This document shows positions 1-7,469 of a DNA stretch of 15,670 nucleotides, piece by piece. The notes below the pieces were generated by a model. The model saw nothing but the letters and a program-made list of their open reading frames with translations. It did no database searches and was not told the origin of the DNA. How positions within the stretch are numbered: position 1 is the first letter of the stretch; the number at the start of each line of letters is the position of its first letter. Source of the DNA: Wolbachia endosymbiont of Cylisticus convexus (GTDB lineage Bacteria; Pseudomonadota; Alphaproteobacteria; Rickettsiales; Anaplasmataceae); the NCBI RefSeq assembly GCF_003344345.1, contig NZ_QPIP01000043.1:1-15670 (forward strand), read 5' to 3'. The position numbers and the translations under genes are program-made.

Positions 1-558
1 AATTGCAGTTTTGTCTGTATAAAGCTTTGCCATAGCAACCCTTGAATAGGTATCAATAAAAGTTTGCTGGTCCTATACCCTTCTACATAATAAGTGTCTT
101 GAGAACCTAAGTAACCAGTGTTTCAATTTCACCATCTTTGTTCTTTCACTTTCTCTAAAGCTGCAAGTTGCTCTTCAGTTAAAATTATGCCATCTTGTGC
201 AACCTTCGCTTCAAGAGCTTTAAGTCTTTTTTTGAACGTTTCAATATCGTTTCTTAGCCATACAACCACCTTCGGAAATCCCTTTTTCTCAGCTCATTTG
301 CAGCTCTTTATTGTCCATATGCTGGAAATTCTGTTGCGATCTGCTCTTTCTATGTCTTCGGAAACTCTGTTTGCCATAAGTGATTTTTTCTTACTTATCT
401 CATGCAGTGCTTCTTCTCCTCCATTTTCATATAATTCCTTGAATCGATAAAACGTATCTCTTGAGTAGCCCATACGCTTGAGATACATTTCCTAATTGTT
501 TTGCTAGCTCTAATAACCCTAACTTTGGTTTTAGTATTTTTGCTTGTATTGTACTCAT
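1..558 (-). pseudogene. IS481-family-like transposase, degraded and partial
   Basis: The gene reads leftward from ATG at 556-558 and runs off the left edge. The N-terminus (MSTIQAKILKPKLGLLELAK) continues into a helix-turn-helix segment ([20 protein letters not shown]) and then stretches such as [20 protein letters not shown] and GYLGSQDTYYV, which match the order of an IS481-type transposase with its integrase core beginning at the window edge. These pieces lie in different frames. I see frameshifts near 485 and 270, a missing block around 295-310 and further breaks near 135 and 60, so no functional protein can be made. In intact relatives this DDE enzyme moves its own insertion sequence. 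The family call rests on recognising the segments; an IS3-type integrase is the main alternative. Confidence 0.72.
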
Positions 559-605
559 ATCTAACACTCCTTTCTTTTATTATTTTATAACTTACTTTTC
601 TAAAG

Positions 606-631
606 TGTCAGATCAAGTCTTGTTTAATACA
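606..631. repeat. Possible terminal end of the IS481-like element
   Basis: About 48 bp upstream of the transposase start, and reading inward on the minus strand, the sequence begins TGTATTAAACAAGACTTG. IS481 and IS3 elements usually end in TGT, and the next recognisable sequence outside (from 640) belongs to a different transposase. This is therefore the likely element boundary. The other end is outside the window, so the inverted repeat cannot be confirmed. Confidence 0.3.
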
Positions 632-639
632 TTTTATAT

Positions 640-757
640 CTGCCTCCGCATTCTCCAGATTTTAACAAAATTGAGCATCATTGGTTTGCTATAAAAAACA
701 GAATCAGGAACTCTATTCACATCTTTTCGTCATGCTGTTGATTCTTCCTTCTTATGA
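640..757 (+). pseudogene. IS630-family transposase, C-terminal remnant
   Basis: Frame +640 reads LPPHSPDFNKIEHHWFAIKN. This is the signature end of IS630/Tc1-mariner transposases (consensus LPPYSPDLNPIExxW), in which the Glu of IEHHW is the third residue of the catalytic DDE triad. The frame then hits a stop at 741. One base later, in the next frame, it reads FRHAVDSSFL and ends at TGA 755-757, which looks like the original C-terminus after a 1-nt indel near 724-727. Everything upstream of residue LPPH is missing and appears replaced by the IS481-like element. It is too short for automatic gene calling and cannot be functional. Confidence 0.68.
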
Positions 758-782
758 CCTTTTTGGACTATTATGAGAAGGG

Positions 783-3265
783 CTATAAATAGCTTCTAGG
801 CTTATTGTCAGCAATGTCGTTAGGTTGATATTCACTATTAACTATCTGCTGCTCATCAAACATCTTTTCAATATTGCCTTTTAAAGTACTCAGAAACTTT
901 TCATTTTTCGGACAAGCTTCTTTTGCAGCTGAATATAAAGTGTTTGGTATTTGAGAGTACCTCTCGTTCCTCATGTGGCCTGCTATATCTAAATATACTT
1001 TAAAAAAGTCAACATTTTTTACTAATACACCAGATTGTTTAGCTGTTTTTCTTAGTATCTCCTCAAACTCTCCTGTAATATTCAATGTGCTGGCCAGAGC
1101 TTCTTCAGGGGTAACGGAACAAAACTTAGGAATAGGATATTTTTTATCTAGAAAACTTTGTAATAAGAAAAATCCTAAACTAACATTGTTACTTATATAA
1201 ACTTCACTGCTAAATTTGCTAGTACCAGCTGTATTAGAATAATTTTCTGAAGTTTCAGGCAGAGCAGATCTAGAACCTAATAACCTACCTATAGAGCTTT
1301 TTATCCAATTTAACAAATTATTCATTAGAGAAAATGTATTTTCTGCTCCACTTGCTAATTCTAAAGGTATGTCATTATAAGTATCAATCCCACCCTTTTT
1401 CCATAATCGTAATAAAGAGCCTATCAAATCTGTTTTGCTATTCCCAACAGCATAATGCATTAACGTATAACCATGATCGCTTTTGAGATCTAAAAGAAAA
1501 TTTACTACCTCCGCGTTGCTTGCTAATTCAAAAGGTATGAGATCATCATTGTTTTCAGCATACGTATCCCCTCTTTTTGAAAGCTCTCTTACTATATTTA
1601 AATGACCATATTTTGCAGCAACATGCAGAGGAGTATTGCCTACATTGTTTTTAGCATTGATCTTAGCCCCTCTTTTTAAAAGCTCTCTTACTATATTTAA
1701 ATAATCACGTTTTGCAGCAACATGCAGAGGAGTATTGCCTACATTGTTTTATCATTGATCTTAGCCCATTTGTTTAAAAGCTCTTTTACTACATCTAACT
1801 TATCATACTGCAGCGATATGCAGAGGAGTATCGCCTTTTTGGTTTTCAGCATTAGTCTTAGCCCCTCTTTTTGAAGACTCTCTTACTATATTTAAATGAC
1901 CATATTTTGCAGCAACATGCAGAGGAGTATTGCCTACATTGTTTTTAGCATAAATCTTAGCCTTTTTGTCTAGAAGCTCTCTTACTATATTTAAATAACC
2001 ATGTCTTGCAGCAACATGCAGAGGAGTAGAATTATTATTATTCTTAGCATTAATATCAGCAACATACAGAGGAGTATTGCCTTTTTTGTTTTCAGCATCA
2101 ATATTAGCCCTTCTGCTTAAAAGCTCTTTTACTGCATCTAGCTGACCATACCTTGCAGCAACATGCAGAGGAGTATTGCCTTTTTTGTTTTCAGCATCAA
2201 TATTAGCCTCTCTGGTTAAAAGCTCTTTTACTACATCTAACTGACCATATCTTGCAGCAACATGCAGAGGAGTACTGCCTATACTGTTTTAGCATCAATA
2301 TTAGCCTCTCTGGTTAAAAGCTCTTTTACTACATCTAACTGACCATACCTTGCAGCAACATGCAGAGGAGCATTGCCTGCTTTGTTTCCAGTATAAATCT
2401 TAGCCTTTTTGTCTAAAAGCTCTTTTACTACATCTAACTGACCATACCTTGCAGCAATATGCAGAGGAGTATTGTTTACATTGTTTCTAGCATCAATATT
2501 AGCCCCTCTGGTTAAAAGCCCTTTTACTGCATCTAACCGACCATACCTTGCAGCAACATGCAGAGGAGTATTCCCTTCTTTGTTTATAATATCAATATCA
2601 AACCTTAATTCATTTAATAAAAGTTTTATCAATTTTGGGTCATTACCAAAAGCAGCATGATGCAGTAACGTACTACCAGAATTGTCTTGGTAATTAAAAA
2701 AAAACATCTCCAAGTCACTTCCTCTTTTTACTAATCCTAAAGGTGTGAAACCACCTTTATTTCTAGTATAAATCTTAGCCCCTTTATCTAAAAGCTTTCT
2801 TACTATATCCAAAAAATCAGACATTTCATCAGTAAACAAATTACTAGTCGTTACAGCAACATGCAGAGGAGTATTCCCTTCTTTGTTTTTAACATTAACA
2901 TCAGCCCTTTTCTCCAATAAAAGGTCTATCAATTTTTGGTTTCTATTATCAATAGCATAATGCAGTAACGCTTTGCCATAATTGTCTTTGCGATTTAAAA
3001 GAAAATTTACTACTTCCAACTTACCTTCGTTATTTGCTAATTCAAAAGGTGTGAAATTATCTTTATTTTCAGTATAAATCACAGCCCCTCTTTTTAAAAG
3101 CTTTTTTACTACATTTAAATGACCATTCATAGCAGCGACATGCAGAGCAGTATTGTTTCTCTTGTCTCTAGCATAAATATTAGCTCCATTTCCAAGAAGT
3201 TCTTTAACTTTACTAAGATCACCTATACTTGAAGCATTAATTAATTTATTATTACCGAAAGTCAT
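783..3265 (-). pseudogene. Large ankyrin-repeat protein, frameshifted three times
   Basis: Start is ATG 3263-3265, with AGGAG five bases upstream (3271-3275 on the plus strand). An open stretch of 328 codons ends at 2279. Shifting frame restores the ankyrin pattern (TPLHVAARYGxLDVVKELL, 33 residues per repeat) through to a final open segment (1460-783). I place the breaks near 2287 (1 base lost), 1814 (2 bases lost) and 1750 (1 base lost in a T run); together they account exactly for the phase difference between the ends. Repaired, it would be about 828 residues: 17-18 ankyrin repeats plus roughly 200 C-terminal residues with no ankyrin pattern. One repeat near 2065 is shortened in frame. Wolbachia ankyrin proteins are thought to bind host proteins; the partner here is unknown. 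The intact 5' portion could still be expressed as a truncated protein. Confidence 0.85.
1600..2580 (-). repeat. Tandem 99-bp ankyrin-coding repeats
   Basis: Within the ankyrin pseudogene the 33-codon units are very alike at DNA level. The marker AGCTCTTTT-like segment recurs at 2122, 2221, 2319, 2418 and 2517, giving spacings of 99, 98, 99 and 99 bp. The single 98 marks the frameshift. Segments such as GCAACATGCAGAGGAGTA recur with little change. This points to recent unit duplication or gene conversion rather than old protein-level repeats. Confidence 0.85.
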
Positions 3266-3559
3266 TTGTACTCCTAAATGAGGATCAACCTTTTGGGATA
3301 CTTAATGAAGACAAAACATAATATTTGCAATATTTTTTTATATATGAAAAATCAATAACTTAATAAGATGATTAAAGATAATGCTTTGTTTTGAAAGCCT
3401 GCCAATCTCTAATCTCAATTTTTTTTAAAGTAACTCTATAGTTTTATTAACTTAATACTACTGTGAATTATCTCTATTGTTCTGGCACACAGACTTTTTC
3501 TTTGATGGCATTTTTCTCATATTTTATTATACTTTGGTACTAGATCCTCTCTCATCAAA
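3266..3559. other. Intergenic spacer
   Basis: This AT-rich gap of 294 bp lies between two leftward ankyrin-bearing genes. Apart from the ribosome binding site of the downstream ankyrin gene at 3271-3275, I see no open frame, tRNA or convincing terminator hairpin. The poly-T tract near 3420-3427 is not preceded by a stem on either strand. Confidence 0.5.
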
Positions 3560-5863
3560 TTAGAAGCTTTGAGCTAAAGTAGAATGATTAAAGACAGAAA
3601 CATTACAAAGATCTCTCTTAGACTGAGAGTTTTCTTTAGCATGTTTTAGTTTTTTAAATATTTCAGTGTCTGTACCTATATTCTTCTCCGCATAATCATG
3701 TAAGAGCTGCAATACCTTTCCACCAGCTTTAATAGCAATTTTAATAGTCGTATTTTCGTCATTACCATCTGGAGAGTAGTTTAAGCTTGGTTTGAAACCG
3801 TACTCAGTTTTTGATTCTAGTAGCTCTTTTATCTCTTTAAGCAATTTATCTAGCTTATTTTCATCTATTTCTGCTGCTTGTTTTATCAGATAAAACAACT
3901 CGTCATCTTGAAATCTTTTTGCAACAAGTTTTCTTTTATCTTCTTTTTTTTTGCACAAACAAGCAGCATAAGGTTTTACATAACCAACATTAATATCTGG
4001 ATCAGCAAGCAGAAGGTCAACTATCTCGGAATGGCCTCTGTTTAGTGCGTTCAACAAAGGAGTACATTCCAAAACCCTAGCATTAACCTCAGCTCTATAC
4101 TCCAGAAGTAATTTAACTATCTCAGTGAGACCAAAGTATGCTGCAAGATGTAAACAAGTAACACCTTCCTTATTCTTAGCATTGACATCCGCACCATTAT
4201 CTAGGAGAAGTCTAACTATATTTTTGTAATCACATTGCGTCGCAAAATGTAAAAAAGTCTTATCTCTCTCAATCTCATAATTAACATTAACTCCTTGCTT
4301 AATTAACCGTTTAGCCTTTTGCAAATTACCATTTTTTAAAACTAAAGATAATTCCTTTGTATTTTTCTCTAATCTTTTTGATTCCTTTTTGTCATTTAGA
4401 TCCTGTTTATACTCTTCATTCTGAGGGTTTGTACTCTTATTAGTACTATCCTTCTCATTTAAAGAAAGCTGTGGCTTCACCTCTTGAACTTTATTACATT
4501 TCTTAGCTTTCCTCTTTTTGTTTTGATTATGTTTACCCTTTTTATTCTGAGATTTGCTAATATCATCTTCTTTTCCTTCATGTTCTGAGCTTTGTGAGGA
4601 AGACTTAGAACTCTCTAACACTGAATTTGTATGCTTGCTCTTATCTGAGTTCTGATCCTGTTTATGACATCCTTTAGCTTTCAACGAATTCATAACCTCT
4701 TTAGCATATTCTTTTTCCCCTTTACGTAACAATTTTTCTGCTATATCTTTAGCTTGCTCTATGTTTCCTTTCTCTATTAACTCCAGTGCCGTATCTCTCC
4801 ATTTTTCAGAACTGGATTCTTCTTTCTTAATATTCACATTACCTTCTTCCCCTGGTTCTACTATTTTCAATAAATTACTTTTATCATCTACAATATAGAT
4901 ATTACTAACAGCACGAGTAACTCCAACATACAGAGCGTTCATATAAAATTTATATTTCTCCAAGGACTTATCTTCCTTATCCTTATTTCTTGAAGTATTA
5001 ACATCCTTTTTGTTATATGAATCACGAATCCTATTAATAGTATTATCTATTTCACCCTCACTTTTATCCGGACATACTATATTCCATATTTCATTATAAG
5101 CTTTATACGATGTAAACTTGTAAAGAACCACATTTTCAAACTCCAAGCCTTTGGCTTCATGTATATTAAACACAAGTGGAGTATCAAATAACTGACGTGC
5201 ACTTTCTTTACTTTCATCATCCAGAGCTAAAACAGCACAATTTATAGATTCATTTACTTTTTTTGCTATTTCTTCTTTTTTATCATCAGTAACAAAGCCA
5301 ACGTTCCCTTTGTTCTTAGTATCACTCTTCATGAAAAAAGCGTTATCTACTATCATTTTATCTTCTGAAGCAAAACAATAATTTTTAAGATGTAGTATAC
5401 GATTGGCAAGTTCAATAACTTGCTCGCTATTACGATAATTTTTCTCAAGGGTATAAAAAACTTCTGACCCTTGGTCCCTTATACATTTATTTTGATAGAG
5501 AAAAGATTTTAACTTAGATAAAGAGAAAAAACTAGGATGTATTACTTGATCAACATCACCACATAATAAAAAATTACCCTTTCTTTCATCTTTTAAACTT
5601 TTCAAGATTAAACTCAGTGTACTTTCAGTTAAATCTTGAACTTCATCTACAACAACCGCATCATACATTTCTTCTGCAATGCACTCATGAGCAACAAGAT
5701 TAGGATCATAATACTTTTGATCTCCTTCTATAAATTTCCTATATTCTTCAAAAAAATCATAAACACTGTTCCTTTTATCTATAGGAAATATAGATTGTCT
5801 ATTTCCTAATTTAGCATATCTATCTTTTCCATCTTCTCCTAATAAACTTCCTCCACCTATCAC
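3560..5863 (-). CDS. C-terminal piece: SF1 helicase motifs II-VI, linker, ankyrin repeats
   Basis: This open stretch of 767 codons begins at a GTG (5861-5863) with no clear ribosome site, so independent translation is doubtful. In this segment's numbering: Walker B VVDEVQD (71-77), motif III GDVDQVIHPSF (102-112), motif IV KNYRNSEQV (141-149), motif V HEAKGLEFENVVLY (235-248) and motif VI YVGVTRA (312-318). All are those of UvrD/Rep-type SF1 helicases. Residues ~355-398 form short helical repeats (LIEKGNIEQAKDIAEKLL). A Lys/Ser/Asn-rich linker (~400-500) follows, then about four ankyrin repeats (~505-640, e.g. NIVRLLLDNGADVNAKNKEG) and a helical tail. Helicase and ankyrin modules together recall eukaryotic TRANK1-like proteins. 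DNA or RNA unwinding is inferred from the motifs; the substrate is unknown. Confidence 0.75.
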   Translation of the reverse strand: MIGGGSLLGEDGKDRYAKLGNRQSIFPIDKRNSVYDFFEEYRKFIEGDQKYYDPNLVAHECIAEEMYDAVVVDEVQDLTESTLSLILKSLKDERKGNFLLCGDVDQVIHPSFFSLSKLKSFLYQNKCIRDQGSEVFYTLEKNYRNSEQVIELANRILHLKNYCFASEDKMIVDNAFFMKSDTKNKGNVGFVTDDKKEEIAKKVNESINCAVLALDDESKESARQLFDTPLVFNIHEAKGLEFENVVLYKFTSYKAYNEIWNIVCPDKSEGEIDNTINRIRDSYNKKDVNTSRNKDKEDKSLEKYKFYMNALYVGVTRAVSNIYIVDDKSNLLKIVEPGEEGNVNIKKEESSSEKWRDTALELIEKGNIEQAKDIAEKLLRKGEKEYAKEVMNSLKAKGCHKQDQNSDKSKHTNSVLESSKSSSQSSEHEGKEDDISKSQNKKGKHNQNKKRKAKKCNKVQEVKPQLSLNEKDSTNKSTNPQNEEYKQDLNDKKESKRLEKNTKELSLVLKNGNLQKAKRLIKQGVNVNYEIERDKTFLHFATQCDYKNIVRLLLDNGADVNAKNKEGVTCLHLAAYFGLTEIVKLLLEYRAEVNARVLECTPLLNALNRGHSEIVDLLLADPDINVGYVKPYAACLCKKKEDKRKLVAKRFQDDELFYLIKQAAEIDENKLDKLLKEIKELLESKTEYGFKPSLNYSPDGNDENTTIKIAIKAGGKVLQLLHDYAEKNIGTDTEIFKKLKHAKENSQSKRDLCNVSVFNHSTLAQSF

Positions 5864-5941
5864 AGCTGTAAATTCTTCGAATATTTTATCTCCGTCTTTT
5901 TTATACCCTTTAAATTTATCTTTCTTGCATATTTCCTTGAA

Positions 5942-6673
5942 CTATGAAAAAAACTTACTTCTATTGATTGGTTTCTTTCCTTCTACTTTTATTATCTTTT
6001 TTAAAAATTCATGAAGAGATAAGAAATCAATTTCTTCTGGAGTATGAGTCCTTAGTTCATCAGTAGTCTGATTGTAATTTTCACATTCAAATATTTTTTT
6101 TGATTCTTTTATAAGATTTTCGGATTTAGTAATATATAGAATTTTTCCTCCCTCAAACTTCTCTTCCATCCTTTTTAGGCTCTCCAAAGCCACTGATGTC
6201 TTTCCACTGCCAGCAGATCCACTAATAACTAAAGGTAATTCAAACTTTTCAACTATATCTTCCTGCTTTGCACTAAAAGTAATAAAATTACCTAACCAAC
6301 GAATTTGTGGAGCATCTTCAATCTCTACTGTATCAGGAACTTTTTCATCTATTATTTTTATGTTTCTTATTTTTTCTCTATTTGTTAAAAATTTAGACTT
6401 ATGATAATCATGATTCAGAATTACTTCTAAAATAACAAAAGCATCTTTGTCATTATGTTTTCTCCTCGTAAATAGTAATCTGTCACTATCACTTAATTTA
6501 GCTCGAAAATATTCAATATTCCCATCACCTTTTATTAACTTTATATTTCCTTGGCTTGTACTGTTGTTTTCCTCTAAATCTTTAATTATTTCATTGAACT
6601 TTTTCCTTAAAGGAGTTTTACCATTGTCTAAATCACAGTCATTAAACTCTTCACAATAAAATACAATATTCAT
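5942..6673 (-). CDS. N-terminal piece: RelE-like domain plus helicase Walker A
   Basis: This segment of 243 codons starts at ATG 6671-6673 and ends at the amber codon. Residues ~1-97 have a RelE/ParE-like pattern: two helices, then strands around IKLIKGDGNIEYFRAKLSDSDRLLF and FVILEVILNHDYHKSKFL, similar in order to the KLxxxxxYRxRxxDYRLxF...HRxxxY core of RelE toxins. Residues ~131-160 carry the SF1 helicase Q-motif (FSAKQEDIVEKFELP, Q137) and Walker A (GSAGSGKTS, 152-160). ILYITKSENLIKES (178-191) fits motif Ia. The RelE assignment is by fold pattern and is tentative; the ATPase motif is plain. On its own, the piece has a P-loop but no Walker B. The upstream ribosome site is weak (AAGAAAAG). 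Confidence 0.7.
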   Translation of the reverse strand: MNIVFYCEEFNDCDLDNGKTPLRKKFNEIIKDLEENNSTSQGNIKLIKGDGNIEYFRAKLSDSDRLLFTRRKHNDKDAFVILEVILNHDYHKSKFLTNREKIRNIKIIDEKVPDTVEIEDAPQIRWLGNFITFSAKQEDIVEKFELPLVISGSAGSGKTSVALESLKRMEEKFEGGKILYITKSENLIKESKKIFECENYNQTTDELRTHTPEEIDFLSLHEFLKKIIKVEGKKPINRSKFFS

Positions 6674-6951
6674 AACTTTTCTTAATTATTTAATTATATT
6701 AAGAATATAATAATATTATTAATACGTCAATATTTTTATTACTATATTAACCTTTATTAATACGTAATTCTCATCCCGTAACTAGATAAGCAATGCTGTA
6801 GGGTTGTGTAATGAAAGGTGTATGCTTTTAAGTATATATTTGTGGAGTTTGTGAGGAAAATATTATTGAATGTAGACTGACAAAAATGAGCCAACCGTGG
6901 AAAAATTGTAAGTTGAAAATGTGATATAAAAGAGATAAGAGGGAAAGATAA

Positions 6952-7046
6952 CCCTACTCACTATAGGAATAGGGCTATTACGGGCGTGTGCGACCGAAGG
7001 AAAATTGGTATTACAACCGTATCCATCAAGGTATACTAGCCCTTTT
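6952..7046 (+). ncRNA. Candidate structured RNA with alternative stems
   Basis: On the plus strand, nested complementary arms fit one fold. The outer stem AGGGCTA (6971-6977) pairs with TAGCCCT (7037-7043), followed by TTT. A second stem TACGG (6979-6983) pairs with CCGTA (7017-7021). The inner hairpin ACCgAA (6993-6998) pairs with TTGGT (7005-7009) around the loop GGAAAA. An upstream hairpin CCCTA (6952-6956) / TAGGG (6970-6974) uses the same AGGG and so excludes the outer stem. This is less AT-rich than its surroundings. It does not match RNase P, tmRNA, SRP or tRNA motifs that I know. Strand and expression are unproven. Confidence 0.35.
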
Positions 7047-7113
7047 ATATTAATTCTAATATTTTACTTTTCGGTTTGACACAGTTTATTTTACATCCCG
7101 AGAAATTAGAAGA

Positions 7114-7142
7114 TTGTGCAAATACTCTCCATGATTGCACAA
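7114..7142. repeat. Spaced inverted repeat TTGTGCAA/TTGCACAA
   Basis: Arms 7114-7121 (TTGTGCAA) and 7135-7142 (TTGCACAA) are perfect 8-bp inverted complements around a 13-nt loop. Each arm is itself a near-palindrome (TTG..CAA) and their centres lie 21 bp apart, about two helical turns. This suits either a hairpin or a pair of protein-binding half-sites. No T-run follows the hairpin, so it is not a standard terminator. The binding factor, if any, is unknown. Confidence 0.35.
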
Positions 7143-7403
7143 ATTTATTGTCTCTATAATGTAGAAAACAGTAAAATATACGCAAACCAAGATTTAGTGT
7201 ATTTTTAATCACAATAGATGTTTTTATATGCTAAGTGTAAGGCTATATCTTTAAGGAGTGTAGCTAATTGTTTACTAACCTTCATTTTAATTGGAATTTT
7301 TCAGTTAAATGTTTGTTTATAATGAGTCCTGTTAAGCTTTTTTCTCGCTAATTATTTCAATCCTTAAGCAGAGCTACTTTTATATTTATCAATTTGGCTG
7401 GAC

Positions 7404-7424
7404 ATCAGTGTCAAGCACCGGGAT
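7404..7424. repeat. Degenerate Wolbachia-type intergenic palindrome
   Basis: The sequence ATCAGTGTCAAGCACCGGGA (plus a final T) is a decayed version of the palindrome ATCCCAGTG-TCAAG-CACTGGGAT that I recall as common between Wolbachia genes. The central TCAAG and the GTG/CAC flanks are kept; the left arm has lost two bases and the right has one change. It lies about 45 bp past the znuA stop codon and may contribute to the 3' end of that transcript. Confidence 0.45.
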
Positions 7425-7469
7425 AGAAAGCACAGGTTTCAATATTTGCCATAAGATACAAGGAACTTT

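Larger units (their letters stand above)
3560..6673 (-). pseudogene. RelE-like/SF1 helicase/ankyrin fusion split by one in-frame TAG
   Basis: The two open segments 6673-5942 and 5863-3560 are in the same frame, separated by one TAG (5942-5944) and 26 sense codons (FKEICKKDKFKGYKKDGDKI and on) that continue the protein without interruption. Without the stop it would be one protein of 1,037 residues. The helicase ATP site (Walker A) lies before the stop and the other helicase motifs after it, so neither half alone can be a working helicase. No frameshift or deletion is seen anywhere else in this 3.1-kb frame, so inactivation looks recent, or the TAG is a sequencing error or is read through. Confidence 0.75.
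6674..7469. other. Long non-coding gap with structured elements
   Basis: This 796-bp gap between the helicase fusion and znuA contains no credible gene. The AT-rich start (6674-6780) probably holds the promoter for the leftward helicase gene. The middle contains a foldable RNA candidate (6952-7046), followed by an inverted repeat (7114-7142). Near the znuA end is a degenerate Wolbachia-type palindrome (7404-7424). 7150-7400 shows nothing I can name. Confidence 0.6.

Noticed and set aside
118..450. Open frame of 110 codons on the plus strand
   Set aside because: It is antisense to the recognisable IS481-like transposase remnant and has no family features.
783..3265. CRISPR-like array suggested by regular 99-bp periodicity
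   Set aside because: The period equals 33 codons, the repeats translate as ankyrin units and there are no unique spacers.
6985..7000. GTGTGCGACC resembles the 5' end of a bacterial group II intron (GUGYG)
   Set aside because: No domain V hairpin or intron-encoded reverse transcriptase was found in the gap, so the short match is not enough.
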